NCBI GenBank assembly: GCA_039820405.1
Contig: JBCBQC010000085.1
Coordinates: 1 to 27,577 of the forward strand
Source of the DNA: CALLVY01 sp937899855
GTDB lineage: Bacteria; Bacteroidota; Bacteroidia; Chitinophagales; Saprospiraceae
Reading direction: 5' to 3'
DNA length: 27,577 nucleotides
Positions 15,687-23,598 of this stretch are shown in pieces. Position numbers and translations under genes: made by a program. Numbering within the stretch: the first letter of the stretch is position 1; each line of letters starts with the position of its first letter. The notes under the pieces are model-generated. The model searched no databases and was not told where the DNA came from. It saw only the letters and a program-made list of their open reading frames with translations.

Positions 15687-17069
15687 ATGGAAAAACAAAA
15701 AACGGTGAACCTGCAGGAAGTCCAGAGGGCCTACTTCATCGGTATTGGCGGGATTGGCATGAGTGCCATTGCCCGCTACCTGCACCGCCGGGGAATTTCC
15801 GTATCGGGCTACGACAAGACCGAGACGGTCCTGACCAAAAAGTTGGTCGAGGAAGGAATCGCCATCCATTACGACGATGATCCCGCGCAAATCCCGGCTG
15901 GGGTGGACCTGGTGGTGTATACGCCCGCCATCCCCGCTGACCATCGGGAGCTGGCCCATCTGCGGCAGGGTGCCCATCCGGTCTACAAACGGGCCGCCGT
16001 ACTGGGCCTGATTAGCCAGAGTCGGCAGACCATTGCCATTGCCGGTACACACGGTAAAACGACGACCAGCGCCATCCTGAGCCATCTGTTGCACCGGGGT
16101 GGAATCGACTGTACGGCTTTTCTCGGTGGCATTGCGCAAAATTTTGCCTCCAACTACGTGGCCGGAGCGGCCAATTGGGTAGTCGTGGAAGCCGACGAAT
16201 ACGATCGGTCTTTTCTACACCTATATCCCGATATTGCGGTGGTCCTGTCGACCGATGCCGACCACCTCGATATCTACGGCGAACGCGCGGCGCTGTTGGA
16301 GAGTTTTCGCGATTTTGCGGAGCAGACCCACGCCGAGGGACGCATTTTCCTCAAGCGGGGCATCGACTTTGCCCCCTGGACGGGAAAAACCCGGGCCACC
16401 GTGGCCGACTACGGTTTGGCGGAGGGGACCTACCGTTCGGAAAACCTGCGCGTCGTGGAAGGGCAATTTGTTTTTGACTACGCGAGTCCCCACGGGACGA
16501 TCAAGGATATTGTTTTTCCCTTGCCCGGTCGACACAATGTCGAAAATGCAACGGTGGCCATCGCGGTGGCCGAGCAGCTGGGATTGGGAGCGGCGGCGAT
16601 CAAGCCGGCGCTGGCTTCATTCAAAGGAATCAAGCGACGTTTTGAAACGATTTTTCGAGGGGTTTCCGTCGTTTACATCGACGACTACGCCCACCATCCC
16701 ACCGAGTTGGCAGCGGCCATCGGGGCGGCGCGCGAATTGTATCCCGAGCGCAAATTGACCGGGATTTTTCAGCCCCACCTCTACAGCCGGACCCGCGACT
16801 TTGTCGAGGGTTTTGCCCGCGCTTTGGAAGCGCTGGATGAAGTCATTTTGCTCGACATTTACCCCGCGCGGGAATTGCCCCTACCGGGCGTTACCTCCGC
16901 CAGTATTGCCGAGCGGATGCAACATCCCCGGGTCGAGGTGATGGCCAAGGAAGGGGTGCTGTCGGCACTGCCGGACTACCGGCTGGAAGTACTACTGACC
17001 CTGGGGGCGGGCGATATTGACACCCTCGTTTTACCGATTAAAAAGCAGTTGGAAGATGAGTACCATTAG
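15687..17069 (+). CDS. murC: UDP-N-acetylmuramate:L-alanine ligase MurC
   Basis: The 460-residue Mur ligase adds L-Ala to UDP-MurNAc, the first step of stem-peptide assembly. The N-terminal nucleotide-binding GIGGIGMSAIARYLH is followed by the ATP loop GTHGKTTT at 120-127, EADEYDRSFLHL, and the C-terminal DDYAHHPTEL and FQPHLYSRTRDF. All are MurC-specific forms. The preceding 136-bp AT-rich gap is the break between murG and the murC-ftsQ-ftsA-ftsZ part of the cluster. The 3' end overlaps ftsQ by 14 nt. No ddl gene sits between murC and ftsQ, unlike in many Proteobacteria. Confidence 0.96.
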   Translation: MEKQKTVNLQEVQRAYFIGIGGIGMSAIARYLHRRGISVSGYDKTETVLTKKLVEEGIAIHYDDDPAQIPAGVDLVVYTPAIPADHRELAHLRQGAHPVYKRAAVLGLISQSRQTIAIAGTHGKTTTSAILSHLLHRGGIDCTAFLGGIAQNFASNYVAGAANWVVVEADEYDRSFLHLYPDIAVVLSTDADHLDIYGERAALLESFRDFAEQTHAEGRIFLKRGIDFAPWTGKTRATVADYGLAEGTYRSENLRVVEGQFVFDYASPHGTIKDIVFPLPGRHNVENATVAIAVAEQLGLGAAAIKPALASFKGIKRRFETIFRGVSVVYIDDYAHHPTELAAAIGAARELYPERKLTGIFQPHLYSRTRDFVEGFARALEALDEVILLDIYPARELPLPGVTSASIAERMQHPRVEVMAKEGVLSALPDYRLEVLLTLGAGDIDTLVLPIKKQLEDEYH

Positions 17070-17841
17070 CACGGCCAACCGACAGATGTTCAAACGCTTG
17101 CTCTGGATTGCGATGGGCTTTCTGGTGGCGGCACTGATCTTATCCGCAGTGGAGCGCAAGAGTACCCGCAACGCCAACGAAGTATTGATCCAGATCCGGG
17201 AATTGCCGGATGGCAATACGCTGGTCAATCGGGAAGACATCCTGCTGACGCTGGAGCGCAGCTTTGGCCACCGTTTGGTGGGGGTCCCCCTGGGGGCCAT
17301 CGACATGAACCGCGTGGAGCGGGTGCTGGAAGAGGAGCCCTTCGTCCTCAATGCGGATGCCTTTATCGACGCGGCGGGTAAGATTCACATCGAACTGACC
17401 CAGCGCGAACCCATCCTGCGGGTGATCGATAAAAACGGATTGAACTATTACCTGGACCCTTCGGGCCGCAAGATGCCGCTTTCGCCGCACTTCACCGCCC
17501 GGGTGCTGGTCGCTACGGGGAATATTCCCCCCTTTGTTCCCGACTTCCAAAAGCGGAAGCGGCACGTTTTGAAAGACTTATTCGCCCTCACCAATACGAT
17601 CCTCGACGATGATTTTATGCGGGTCATGGTGGAGCAGGTATACCGCTCGGAGACGGGAAGCTATACCTTGATTCCCAAACTCGGTTATCAAAAGATCGTA
17701 CTGGGGCCTTACGAAGCGATCGACGAAAAGCTCGAACGTCTGCGGGTCTTCTACCGGGAGGGCATCCCCTACGAGGGGTGGCAAAAATATTCGACAATTA
17801 ACTTAACATTTGATGGACAAGTAGTGTGTAAAAGAAGGTAA
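17056..17841 (+). CDS. ftsQ: Cell division protein FtsQ (DivIB-like)
   Basis: The 261-residue bitopic protein has a short cytoplasmic N-terminus and a transmembrane helix at about residues 13-31. A POTRA-like region follows: VNREDILLTLERSFG, then a step motif ending in ERVLEEEPFVLNADAFID. The beta-rich domain after it includes QREPILRVID and LDPSGRKMPLS. It is expected to scaffold FtsL and other division proteins. The frame is open upstream to a TTG at 17017, but ATG at 17056 overlapping the murC stop by 14 nt is the better start. The ATG at 17086 is a second option that would trim most of the cytoplasmic tail. ftsA follows after 50 nt. Confidence 0.9.
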   Translation: MSTISTANRQMFKRLLWIAMGFLVAALILSAVERKSTRNANEVLIQIRELPDGNTLVNREDILLTLERSFGHRLVGVPLGAIDMNRVERVLEEEPFVLNADAFIDAAGKIHIELTQREPILRVIDKNGLNYYLDPSGRKMPLSPHFTARVLVATGNIPPFVPDFQKRKRHVLKDLFALTNTILDDDFMRVMVEQVYRSETGSYTLIPKLGYQKIVLGPYEAIDEKLERLRVFYREGIPYEGWQKYSTINLTFDGQVVCKRR

Positions 17842-17891
17842 ACCCTAAAAGACAAATTTACGATCCACACTGCTTTTAAAACCAATATACT

Positions 17892-19232
17892 ATGATAGAC
17901 AACTTCAACAAGCGAAACAACGAGGTGGTCGTGGCCCTGGACATCGGAACGACGAAGGTCTGCGCCATTGCCGGTCGCCGCAGCGAACACGGCAAAATCG
18001 AAATCCTCGGTATCGGAAAAGTAGAGTCGCTGGGGGTATCCCGGGGCGTCGTTTCCAATATCGACAAGACCGTACAAGCCATTCGCCAGGCCGTACAGGC
18101 CGCAGAGCGCCAGTGCGGGGAAGACCTCAAGGTCGTGTACGTCGGTATCGCGGGGCAGCACATCAAGAGCCTGCAACACCGCGGTATCCTCACCCGCGAC
18201 AACGACTTTACCGAAATCAGCCATGCGGACATCGACAAGCTGATCAACGACATGCACAAGCTGGTACTGCCGCCGGGTGACAAAATCCTACACGTCATCC
18301 CCCAGGAGTACACCATCGACAACGAGCAAGGAATCACCGATCCAATCGGTATGTCGGGCGTTCGCTTGGAGGCCAATTTTCACATCATTACCGGCCAGAT
18401 CACGGCTTCAAACAACATTCACCGTTGTGTAGAGCGCGTTGGTTTGCAGGTGGCCGACATGACCCTGGAGCCCATCGCTTCGGCGGCGGCCATTCTGAGT
18501 GAGGAGGAGAAAGAGGCTGGTATCGTACTGGTGGACATGGGGGGCGGCACGACCGACATCACCATTTTCCACGAAGGCATCATTCGTCACACCGCGGTCA
18601 TTCCCTTTGGCGGTAACGTCATCACGCGGGACATCAAAGACGGTTGTACGGTGATGCACCAGCAGGCGGAAAAGCTAAAAGTACGCTTTGGCTCCGCGTT
18701 GGCGGAAGAGGTCTACGACAATCGGATCATTACCATCCCCGGTTTGAAGGGACGCGATCCCAAGGAGATTTCGGAAAAAAACCTGGCGCGAATCATTCAG
18801 GCGCGGGTGGAGGAAATCCTGGACTACGTCATGTGGGAGATTCGCCGCTCCGGTTTTGAGCGCCAGCTGATTGGTGGCATCGTCTTGACGGGGGGAGGCG
18901 CTTTGTTGAATCACATTGAGCAGTTGTGCGAATTGCATACGGGGATGAGTACCCGCGTTGGCTTGCCCATCGAGCAGTTGGCGCACGGTTACGCCAAGCA
19001 GGTATGCAGTCCCATCTTTTCCACTTCGATTGGCTTGCTGATCCGAGGTATCCAACACGCCGAGCGCAATCCGCGTCCGGTAGTGGCCACGCCGCCGCCG
19101 GCGGTAGCAGAAGTGGAGGAGGCAACTTCGCCCGTAATGGCCAACGAGGAAGACCCTTCGGGCAAGTGGTACGAACAATTATTTAAAAAGACCAAAGAAT
19201 GGTTTGAAGCCGAGCCGGACTCCGAGTTCTAA
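17892..19232 (+). CDS. ftsA: Cell division protein FtsA
   Basis: The 446-residue actin-like ATPase tethers FtsZ to the membrane. Nucleotide-binding segments are visible: DIGTTK (17-22), VDMGGGTTD in the second phosphate loop, and VLTGGGALL near the adenosine site. The VGIAGQHIKSLQHRG to HADIDKLI stretch is the 1C/SHS2 domain specific to FtsA. A low-complexity Pro/Ala/Glu linker leads to the C-terminal amphipathic helix WYEQLFKKTKEWF, the membrane-targeting sequence. ftsZ follows after 55 nt of AT-rich leader. Confidence 0.97.
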   Translation: MIDNFNKRNNEVVVALDIGTTKVCAIAGRRSEHGKIEILGIGKVESLGVSRGVVSNIDKTVQAIRQAVQAAERQCGEDLKVVYVGIAGQHIKSLQHRGILTRDNDFTEISHADIDKLINDMHKLVLPPGDKILHVIPQEYTIDNEQGITDPIGMSGVRLEANFHIITGQITASNNIHRCVERVGLQVADMTLEPIASAAAILSEEEKEAGIVLVDMGGGTTDITIFHEGIIRHTAVIPFGGNVITRDIKDGCTVMHQQAEKLKVRFGSALAEEVYDNRIITIPGLKGRDPKEISEKNLARIIQARVEEILDYVMWEIRRSGFERQLIGGIVLTGGGALLNHIEQLCELHTGMSTRVGLPIEQLAHGYAKQVCSPIFSTSIGLLIRGIQHAERNPRPVVATPPPAVAEVEEATSPVMANEEDPSGKWYEQLFKKTKEWFEAEPDSEF

Positions 19233-19287
19233 GGCGACGCCGGAATAGAAATCTTGAAAAATTATCAAAAATCAAAAATTAACAGTT

Positions 19288-20712
19288 ATGCAATTCGAAC
19301 TGCCAAAAGAAGAAGGGTCCATCATAAAGGTTATTGGAGTAGGCGGCGGTGGAAGTAACGCGGTAACCCACATGTTCAAAGAAGGCATCGTCGGTGTCGA
19401 CTTTGCCATCTGCAATACGGACAATCAAGCCATGGACCTCAGCCCGGTACCCACCAGAATCCAACTGGGGCCCGAGCTCACCGAAGGACGCGGAGCGGGT
19501 TCCAAGCCCAATATCGGTCGTCAGGCTTGTATCGAATCCATCGAAGACGTCAAAGCCTTCCTGGCTCCGGATACCAAAATGATGTTTGTCACCGCCGGAA
19601 TGGGGGGGGGCACCGGAACGGGTGCTGCGCCCATCATCGCCAAAGCGGCACAGGAAATGGACATCCTCACCGTGGGCATCGTCACGCTGCCCTTCACCTT
19701 TGAAGGACGCCGCCGGACCTCCCAAGGCCTGGAAGGACTGGAGGAACTGAAGCAAAACGTCGATACCCTCATCGTCATTTCCAACGATAAACTCCGTCAA
19801 ATTCACGGCAACCTGGCCCTGTCCAATGCCTTTGCCCAGGCCGACAACATTCTGACGACCGCCGCCAAGGGCATCGCCGAAATCATCACGGTGCCCGGCT
19901 ACGTCAACGTGGATTTTGAGGACGTCAATACCGTCATGCGCAGTAGCGGCGTCGCCATCATGGGTACCGCCATGGCCGAAGGCGAAGATCGCGCCAAGCG
20001 GGCCGTCGACGAAGCCCTCAATTCGCCCTTGCTCGAAGACAACGATATTCGCGGTGCCCAGCACATCCTGCTCAACATTTCCTCGGGTACCAAGGAGGTA
20101 ACGATGGACGAGATTTTCGAAATTACCGAATTTGTCCAGGAAGAAGCGGGCTACGGCACCGACCTGATTTGGGGTAATTGCTTCGACGAAACCCTGGGCG
20201 AAAAGCTCAGCGTTACCGTCATCGCTACGGGCTTTGAGCACAGCCCCGGAAATAAAGTCAACCTGGAAGAAGACAAGGTCGTCGTTTCACTCGATGAGGC
20301 CGCCAACAAGCAAAAGGGCCTGTTTGACCTTGGTCATTCGGAAGATCGCAAGTTCGAAAAGACCGTAGAGTTCAAGGATATCGCTACCCCGATCAATCGC
20401 AATCGGCGGGGCTATTCCTACGAAGAACCCTACCGCAAGGACGTTGACATCTCGCGGGAGGAGGAAGAACGGCGGCTCTACCTGGAGCGCGAAACCCAGC
20501 GCCGGGAGCGCCTCCGGGGCAATACGGTGAAACTGAACAATCCACAGAATATCGTGGATCTGGAAAACGAACCCGCTTACGTTCGCCGTCGGGTGCACCT
20601 CGACGACGTCCCCGATTCTTCGGAAGTGGACCTGTCCAAGTGGACCATCTCCGATTCGGAAGAATCGCAATTGCGTTCGGACAACTCCTTCCTCCACGAC
20701 AACGTGGACTAG
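19288..20712 (+). CDS. ftsZ: Cell division protein FtsZ
   Basis: The 474-residue tubulin-like GTPase forms the Z ring. GVGGGGSN (17-24) and the tubulin signature GGGTGTG (106-112) bind GTP, and the NVDFEDVNTVM loop supplies the catalytic Asp for the neighbouring subunit. The globular core ends near residue 315. A charged linker of over 100 residues, rich in Arg and Glu, follows. The tail has two conserved blocks: PAYVRRR at 429-435, which corresponds to the FtsA-binding peptide of other FtsZ proteins, and SFLHDNVD at the extreme C-terminus, which I know from other Bacteroidota. It is the last gene of the cluster, with a strong terminator about 60 nt downstream. Confidence 0.98.
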   Translation: MQFELPKEEGSIIKVIGVGGGGSNAVTHMFKEGIVGVDFAICNTDNQAMDLSPVPTRIQLGPELTEGRGAGSKPNIGRQACIESIEDVKAFLAPDTKMMFVTAGMGGGTGTGAAPIIAKAAQEMDILTVGIVTLPFTFEGRRRTSQGLEGLEELKQNVDTLIVISNDKLRQIHGNLALSNAFAQADNILTTAAKGIAEIITVPGYVNVDFEDVNTVMRSSGVAIMGTAMAEGEDRAKRAVDEALNSPLLEDNDIRGAQHILLNISSGTKEVTMDEIFEITEFVQEEAGYGTDLIWGNCFDETLGEKLSVTVIATGFEHSPGNKVNLEEDKVVVSLDEAANKQKGLFDLGHSEDRKFEKTVEFKDIATPINRNRRGYSYEEPYRKDVDISREEEERRLYLERETQRRERLRGNTVKLNNPQNIVDLENEPAYVRRRVHLDDVPDSSEVDLSKWTISDSEESQLRSDNSFLHDNVD

Positions 20713-20769
20713 GACCGGACCAAAATATCATAGTATCCATCAAGATCTGTTAGGTAAATAATTGTACCG

Positions 20770-20796
20770 GCCGGAGCTTTACGCTCCGGCTTTTTT
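20770..20796 (+). terminator. Intrinsic terminator of the dcw cluster
   Basis: GCCGGAGC (20770-20777) pairs perfectly with GCTCCGGC (20783-20790) around a 5-nt loop and is followed by six T residues. It lies 58 nt after the ftsZ stop and should end the long dcw transcript. Confidence 0.85.
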
Positions 20797-20936
20797 GTTG
20801 AAGGTCCGCCGGCGGTCGCTTGGGAGATTTGAGCTGCCTTCTAATGTCAGGACTTCGACACTAGGCCTACGTTTAGGGGCGGCCTGGTTTACAGCGAAGG
20901 GGGAATCCGTTAAATTGACGGAGAAAAACGACGGCC

Positions 20937-21938
20937 ATGTACCGTAGCCTCCGCGCAAGTTTGATTGTTTTGTTGCTTGCTGGGTTTTCCTACCCAGCGG
21001 CTTGGGCACAGTCCTGTTGTTCGGGAGGCGTACCGGTTTCGAGCAATCTGGGTTTGCCAGGCGGTGAAAAGGGTGTCCTCCAGTGGAGTCTCGCCTACGA
21101 CCTCAACGTCCTCAATACCTTGCAAGACGGTCGCCGTCGCCTCGACGATCGTTCCCGCAACCGCAGTACGCATTCCGTGCTGGCGGAACTGGGCTACACC
21201 TGGTCCAAACGCTGGTCGACCGACCTTTTCTTTTCCTATATCCAACAGGAGCGAACGATTACCCAAGGTGGCCGGCAGACCGATTTTGATCGGGCCTCCG
21301 GTTTGGGCGATGCCGTCGTGTTGGTCAAATACCGACTGCTGTACCGCGAGCGGGGGGCGACCAGTTTCTACCTGGGGCTGGGGGCCAAGCTGCCCCTGGG
21401 AGGCTTTGATCGGGTCGACGAACGGGGCATCTTACTGAGTGCGGATTTGCAACCGGGGAGTGGGGCCTGGGATGGCATCTTTTGGGGACAGTTGAGCCAG
21501 CAATTGGCCTTCCGACCGAGTATGAATGTGGTGGCGACCACCACGATTGCCCTCAAGGGAGAGAATCCCGTTTTCAATACCAACGAAACCTACGCCTTTG
21601 GCGATGAGTGGCTGCTGGCCCTGGGTTTGAGCGACCGTATTTTTGTGGCCAAACAGTTGTTTGATCCCTCCTTGCTGCTGCGCTACCGCACCGTCCGTGC
21701 CGACTTCCGCAACGATACCGAGCTGCCGAGTACCGGCGGGCAGTGGCTCTTTCTCAATCCCAGCCTGAGTTGGTGGTTGGGGAAGGATGTATCCGTCAAC
21801 GCCAATTTTGAAATTCCCATTTTCGCTGATCTGGAAGGGACCCAAGCAACGCCTTCTTACCGGATCAACCTGGGACTTTACTGGCGGCTGGCGCGTAAGG
21901 GGAAAGAACCACGTTTGTACTTGGAGGAAAAAAAGTGA
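20937..21938 (+). CDS. Predicted outer-membrane beta-barrel protein of unknown role
   Basis: The 333-residue protein has a Sec signal peptide with a hydrophobic core at about residues 6-20 and a likely cut after AWA at 24. The mature protein starts QSCCSGG, with adjacent cysteines at 27 and 28. The rest alternates hydrophobic and polar residues with many Trp, Tyr and Phe, as in outer-membrane beta-barrels. Examples are ELGYTWSKRWSTDLFFSY, SFYLGLGAKLPLGGF, FLNPSLSWWLGKDVSV and YRINLGLYWRL. It resembles the loosely defined transporter/porin-like barrels related to the phenol-degradation MetA family, but I cannot name a substrate. The gene is preceded by the dcw terminator and followed by a 518-bp gap. 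Only a poor promoter match (TACGTTTA at 20868) is visible. Confidence 0.7.
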   Translation: MYRSLRASLIVLLLAGFSYPAAWAQSCCSGGVPVSSNLGLPGGEKGVLQWSLAYDLNVLNTLQDGRRRLDDRSRNRSTHSVLAELGYTWSKRWSTDLFFSYIQQERTITQGGRQTDFDRASGLGDAVVLVKYRLLYRERGATSFYLGLGAKLPLGGFDRVDERGILLSADLQPGSGAWDGIFWGQLSQQLAFRPSMNVVATTTIALKGENPVFNTNETYAFGDEWLLALGLSDRIFVAKQLFDPSLLLRYRTVRADFRNDTELPSTGGQWLFLNPSLSWWLGKDVSVNANFEIPIFADLEGTQATPSYRINLGLYWRLARKGKEPRLYLEEKK

Positions 21939-22456
21939 GGAGGCTTGATGGAAGACGGATGGTGATGTGGGATAAAACAAAGGAGTACCGGCTTAGAAGC
22001 CAAGGGGTAAAGTGCTGCGAAGTACAGGGGAGTAAGGACCGGGGAGTGAGGTGAAGTGGGCTTGCCGATGAAGGGCTTGGAGAATAGGCAGGAGTAGGGA
22101 GTGCTGCTGCCGGCTTGTGACGTCGAAATTGGCTGCGGGGCAGAGAAGCCGTCTTGAGGGTGGGATCCCACCCAAGCCACCGCCGCCAGTCGCCGCTCGA
22201 TTTTGAGGCATTGGCGTAAAGCTCCGCCTGCCTACCAGTCGAGCCCTTCGACCGCAAGGTTACCAAAGCCCCTTCTCGAGATATATTTTACTTGGGTCCC
22301 AATCGAGAAAAAGGCCCTACATAGACGCTCCGGAGGCAGAAATTCCATAAATTTTAAAAACATTTTTTTATTTTTTATGGGTAAATAGCTTCAATTCAAA
22401 CGATTGCAAAGGAATATTTTTTTTGCCCATTTATTAGTTTGTTCAACCCAATTCTT
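21939..22456. other. 518-bp non-coding region with palindrome and nested dyads
   Basis: No credible gene is visible on either strand. It contains a perfect 16-bp palindrome, GGGTGGGATCCCACCC (22158-22173). It also has an inverted repeat, TTCTCGA (22273-22279) with TCGAGAA (22303-22309), which encloses a second palindrome, TTGGGTCCCAA (22292-22302). A segment around 22210-22225 (GTAAAGCTCCG) is complementary in type to part of the dcw terminator. The last 110 bp are AT-rich, with T-runs near 22365-22375 and 22422-22430. A TAGTTTG sequence just before the DUF3179 gene is one base short of the Bacteroidota -7 element. Confidence 0.6.
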
Positions 22457-23497
22457 ATGAAACCACGTATCTTTTTTACCTCCCTACTCGCCCTGATACT
22501 GCTCCTGTCCGCCTGTAGAAGGGACGATCCGCTCCGGGAAGATTGGCTGATCCCCGTCGAGCAAGTACAGGATGGGGGACCGGGTAAAGACGGTATTCCT
22601 TCGGTAGATAATCCCCAGTTTGACCTCGCCAGTGCGGTGACCTATCTGAACGACGAAGACTTGGTACTGGGCATTCAGGTGGGCGATGAGATTCGGGCCT
22701 ATCCCCATCCCGTCCTCGATTGGCACGAAATCGTCAACGACCAAGTGGGCGATCTGGCGGTGGCCATCACCTACTGCCCCCTCACTGGCACCGGCATCGG
22801 CTGGAGTCGCAACGTCAACGGAGCCCGTACCACCTTTGGCGTCTCCGGCCTGCTCTACAATTCGAACCTCATTCCCTACGACCGCGCCACGGATTCCAAT
22901 TGGTCGCAGATGCGGCTCGAATGCGTCAATGGGGACCTCTCCGGGAGTAGGCCCGAGCTCATTCCCCTGGTGGAAACGACTTGGGGAACCTGGAAAAAGA
23001 TGTTTCCCAATGCTCAGGTGATGACGACCAATACCGGTTTCTCGCGCAGCTACGGGCAGTATCCCTACGGTGACTTTCGCACCAGTAGCCGTCTGATTTT
23101 TCCCGTCCAACCCATGGACGGCCGCCTGCCCACCAAGGAGCGGGTGCTGGGGATCGTTGCCGACGAGGACGCTAAAGTGTACCGTTTTTCCACCTTTGAC
23201 TACGGCCCCAACGGCCGCGCCCTGATTCGCGATACCTACGCCGGCCAGGATTACTGGGTGGTGGCGAGTGAAGACGAAAATTTTATCATCGCCTTCCGGG
23301 CGGGCTCCAAGAATCTGAGTCTTGTCGAGGGGGTGGGTACCGCTCTGTTGCAGGATGAAGACGGGAATCAGTACAATTGCTTTGGCCAGGTCATTTCCGA
23401 CGGTACCGGTGTGGAAGCGCTGGAGCTTAGTCCGGCCTTTATCGGGTACTGGTTCAGCTGGGGTGCCTTTTACCCTGGAGTGAACATTTACGAATAA
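22457..23497 (+). CDS. DUF3179 domain lipoprotein
   Basis: The 346-residue protein begins with a lipoprotein signal peptide ending in the lipobox LSAC, with the acylated Cys at residue 20, so it is membrane-anchored on the periplasmic or outer side. CRRDDP right after the lipobox resembles the charged surface-export signals described for some Bacteroidota lipoproteins, but this is uncertain. The body matches DUF3179: DGIPSVDNPQF, EIRAYPHPVLDWHEIVND, ITYCPLTGTGIGWSR, SGLLYNSNLIPYDR, and a W-rich end. The catalytic role, if any, is unknown to me. A TTG six codons upstream (22439) is in frame, but the ATG gives a proper lipoprotein signal. A terminator lies 36 nt downstream. Confidence 0.88.
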   Translation: MKPRIFFTSLLALILLLSACRRDDPLREDWLIPVEQVQDGGPGKDGIPSVDNPQFDLASAVTYLNDEDLVLGIQVGDEIRAYPHPVLDWHEIVNDQVGDLAVAITYCPLTGTGIGWSRNVNGARTTFGVSGLLYNSNLIPYDRATDSNWSQMRLECVNGDLSGSRPELIPLVETTWGTWKKMFPNAQVMTTNTGFSRSYGQYPYGDFRTSSRLIFPVQPMDGRLPTKERVLGIVADEDAKVYRFSTFDYGPNGRALIRDTYAGQDYWVVASEDENFIIAFRAGSKNLSLVEGVGTALLQDEDGNQYNCFGQVISDGTGVEALELSPAFIGYWFSWGAFYPGVNIYE

Positions 23498-23532
23498 TAC
23501 AGTACTTTGCCTCTACTTTAAGTCAATATATA

Positions 23533-23567
23533 AAAAGCCGGTAATGCTCACTGCACTACCGGCTTTT
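23533..23567. terminator. Bidirectional terminator between convergent genes
   Basis: AAAAGCCGGTA (23533-23543) pairs with TACCGGCTTTT (23557-23567) around a 13-nt loop that can itself pair TGC with GCA. A on one side and T on the other make it usable in both directions. It ends the DUF3179 gene on the plus strand and the T9SS-linked set on the minus strand. Confidence 0.85.
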
Positions 23568-23577
23568 GATTTCTTAG

Positions 23578-23598
23578 TAAGGAAGGGTACCTTCCTTA
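23578..23598. repeat. Hairpin overlapping the stop codon of the PD40-OmpA gene
   Basis: TAAGGAAGG (23578-23586) and CCTTCCTTA (23590-23598) form a perfect 9-bp stem with a 3-nt loop. On the minus strand the first three bases are the TAA stop codon of the OmpA-family gene, so the message ends in two consecutive hairpins. It may protect the 3' end or aid termination. No T-tract follows directly. Confidence 0.6.

Noticed and set aside
17017..17055. TTG start of ftsQ 13 codons upstream
   Set aside because: It would lie deep inside murC. The ATG at 17056 gives a normal short cytoplasmic tail before the transmembrane helix.
19279..20241. 320-codon minus-strand frame opposite ftsZ
   Set aside because: Shadow frame. 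The residue pattern (Gly, Asp, His, Phe rich) is typical of reverse-complement translation, and ftsZ is unambiguous.
21865..22388. Coding remnants in the 518-bp gap (minus-strand frames of 72-133 codons, plus-strand tail near 22233-22320)
   Set aside because: Translations are Ser/Pro-rich or very short and match nothing I recognise. A plus-strand piece reading DIFYLGPNREKG looks protein-like but has a stop about 35 codons upstream and no start.
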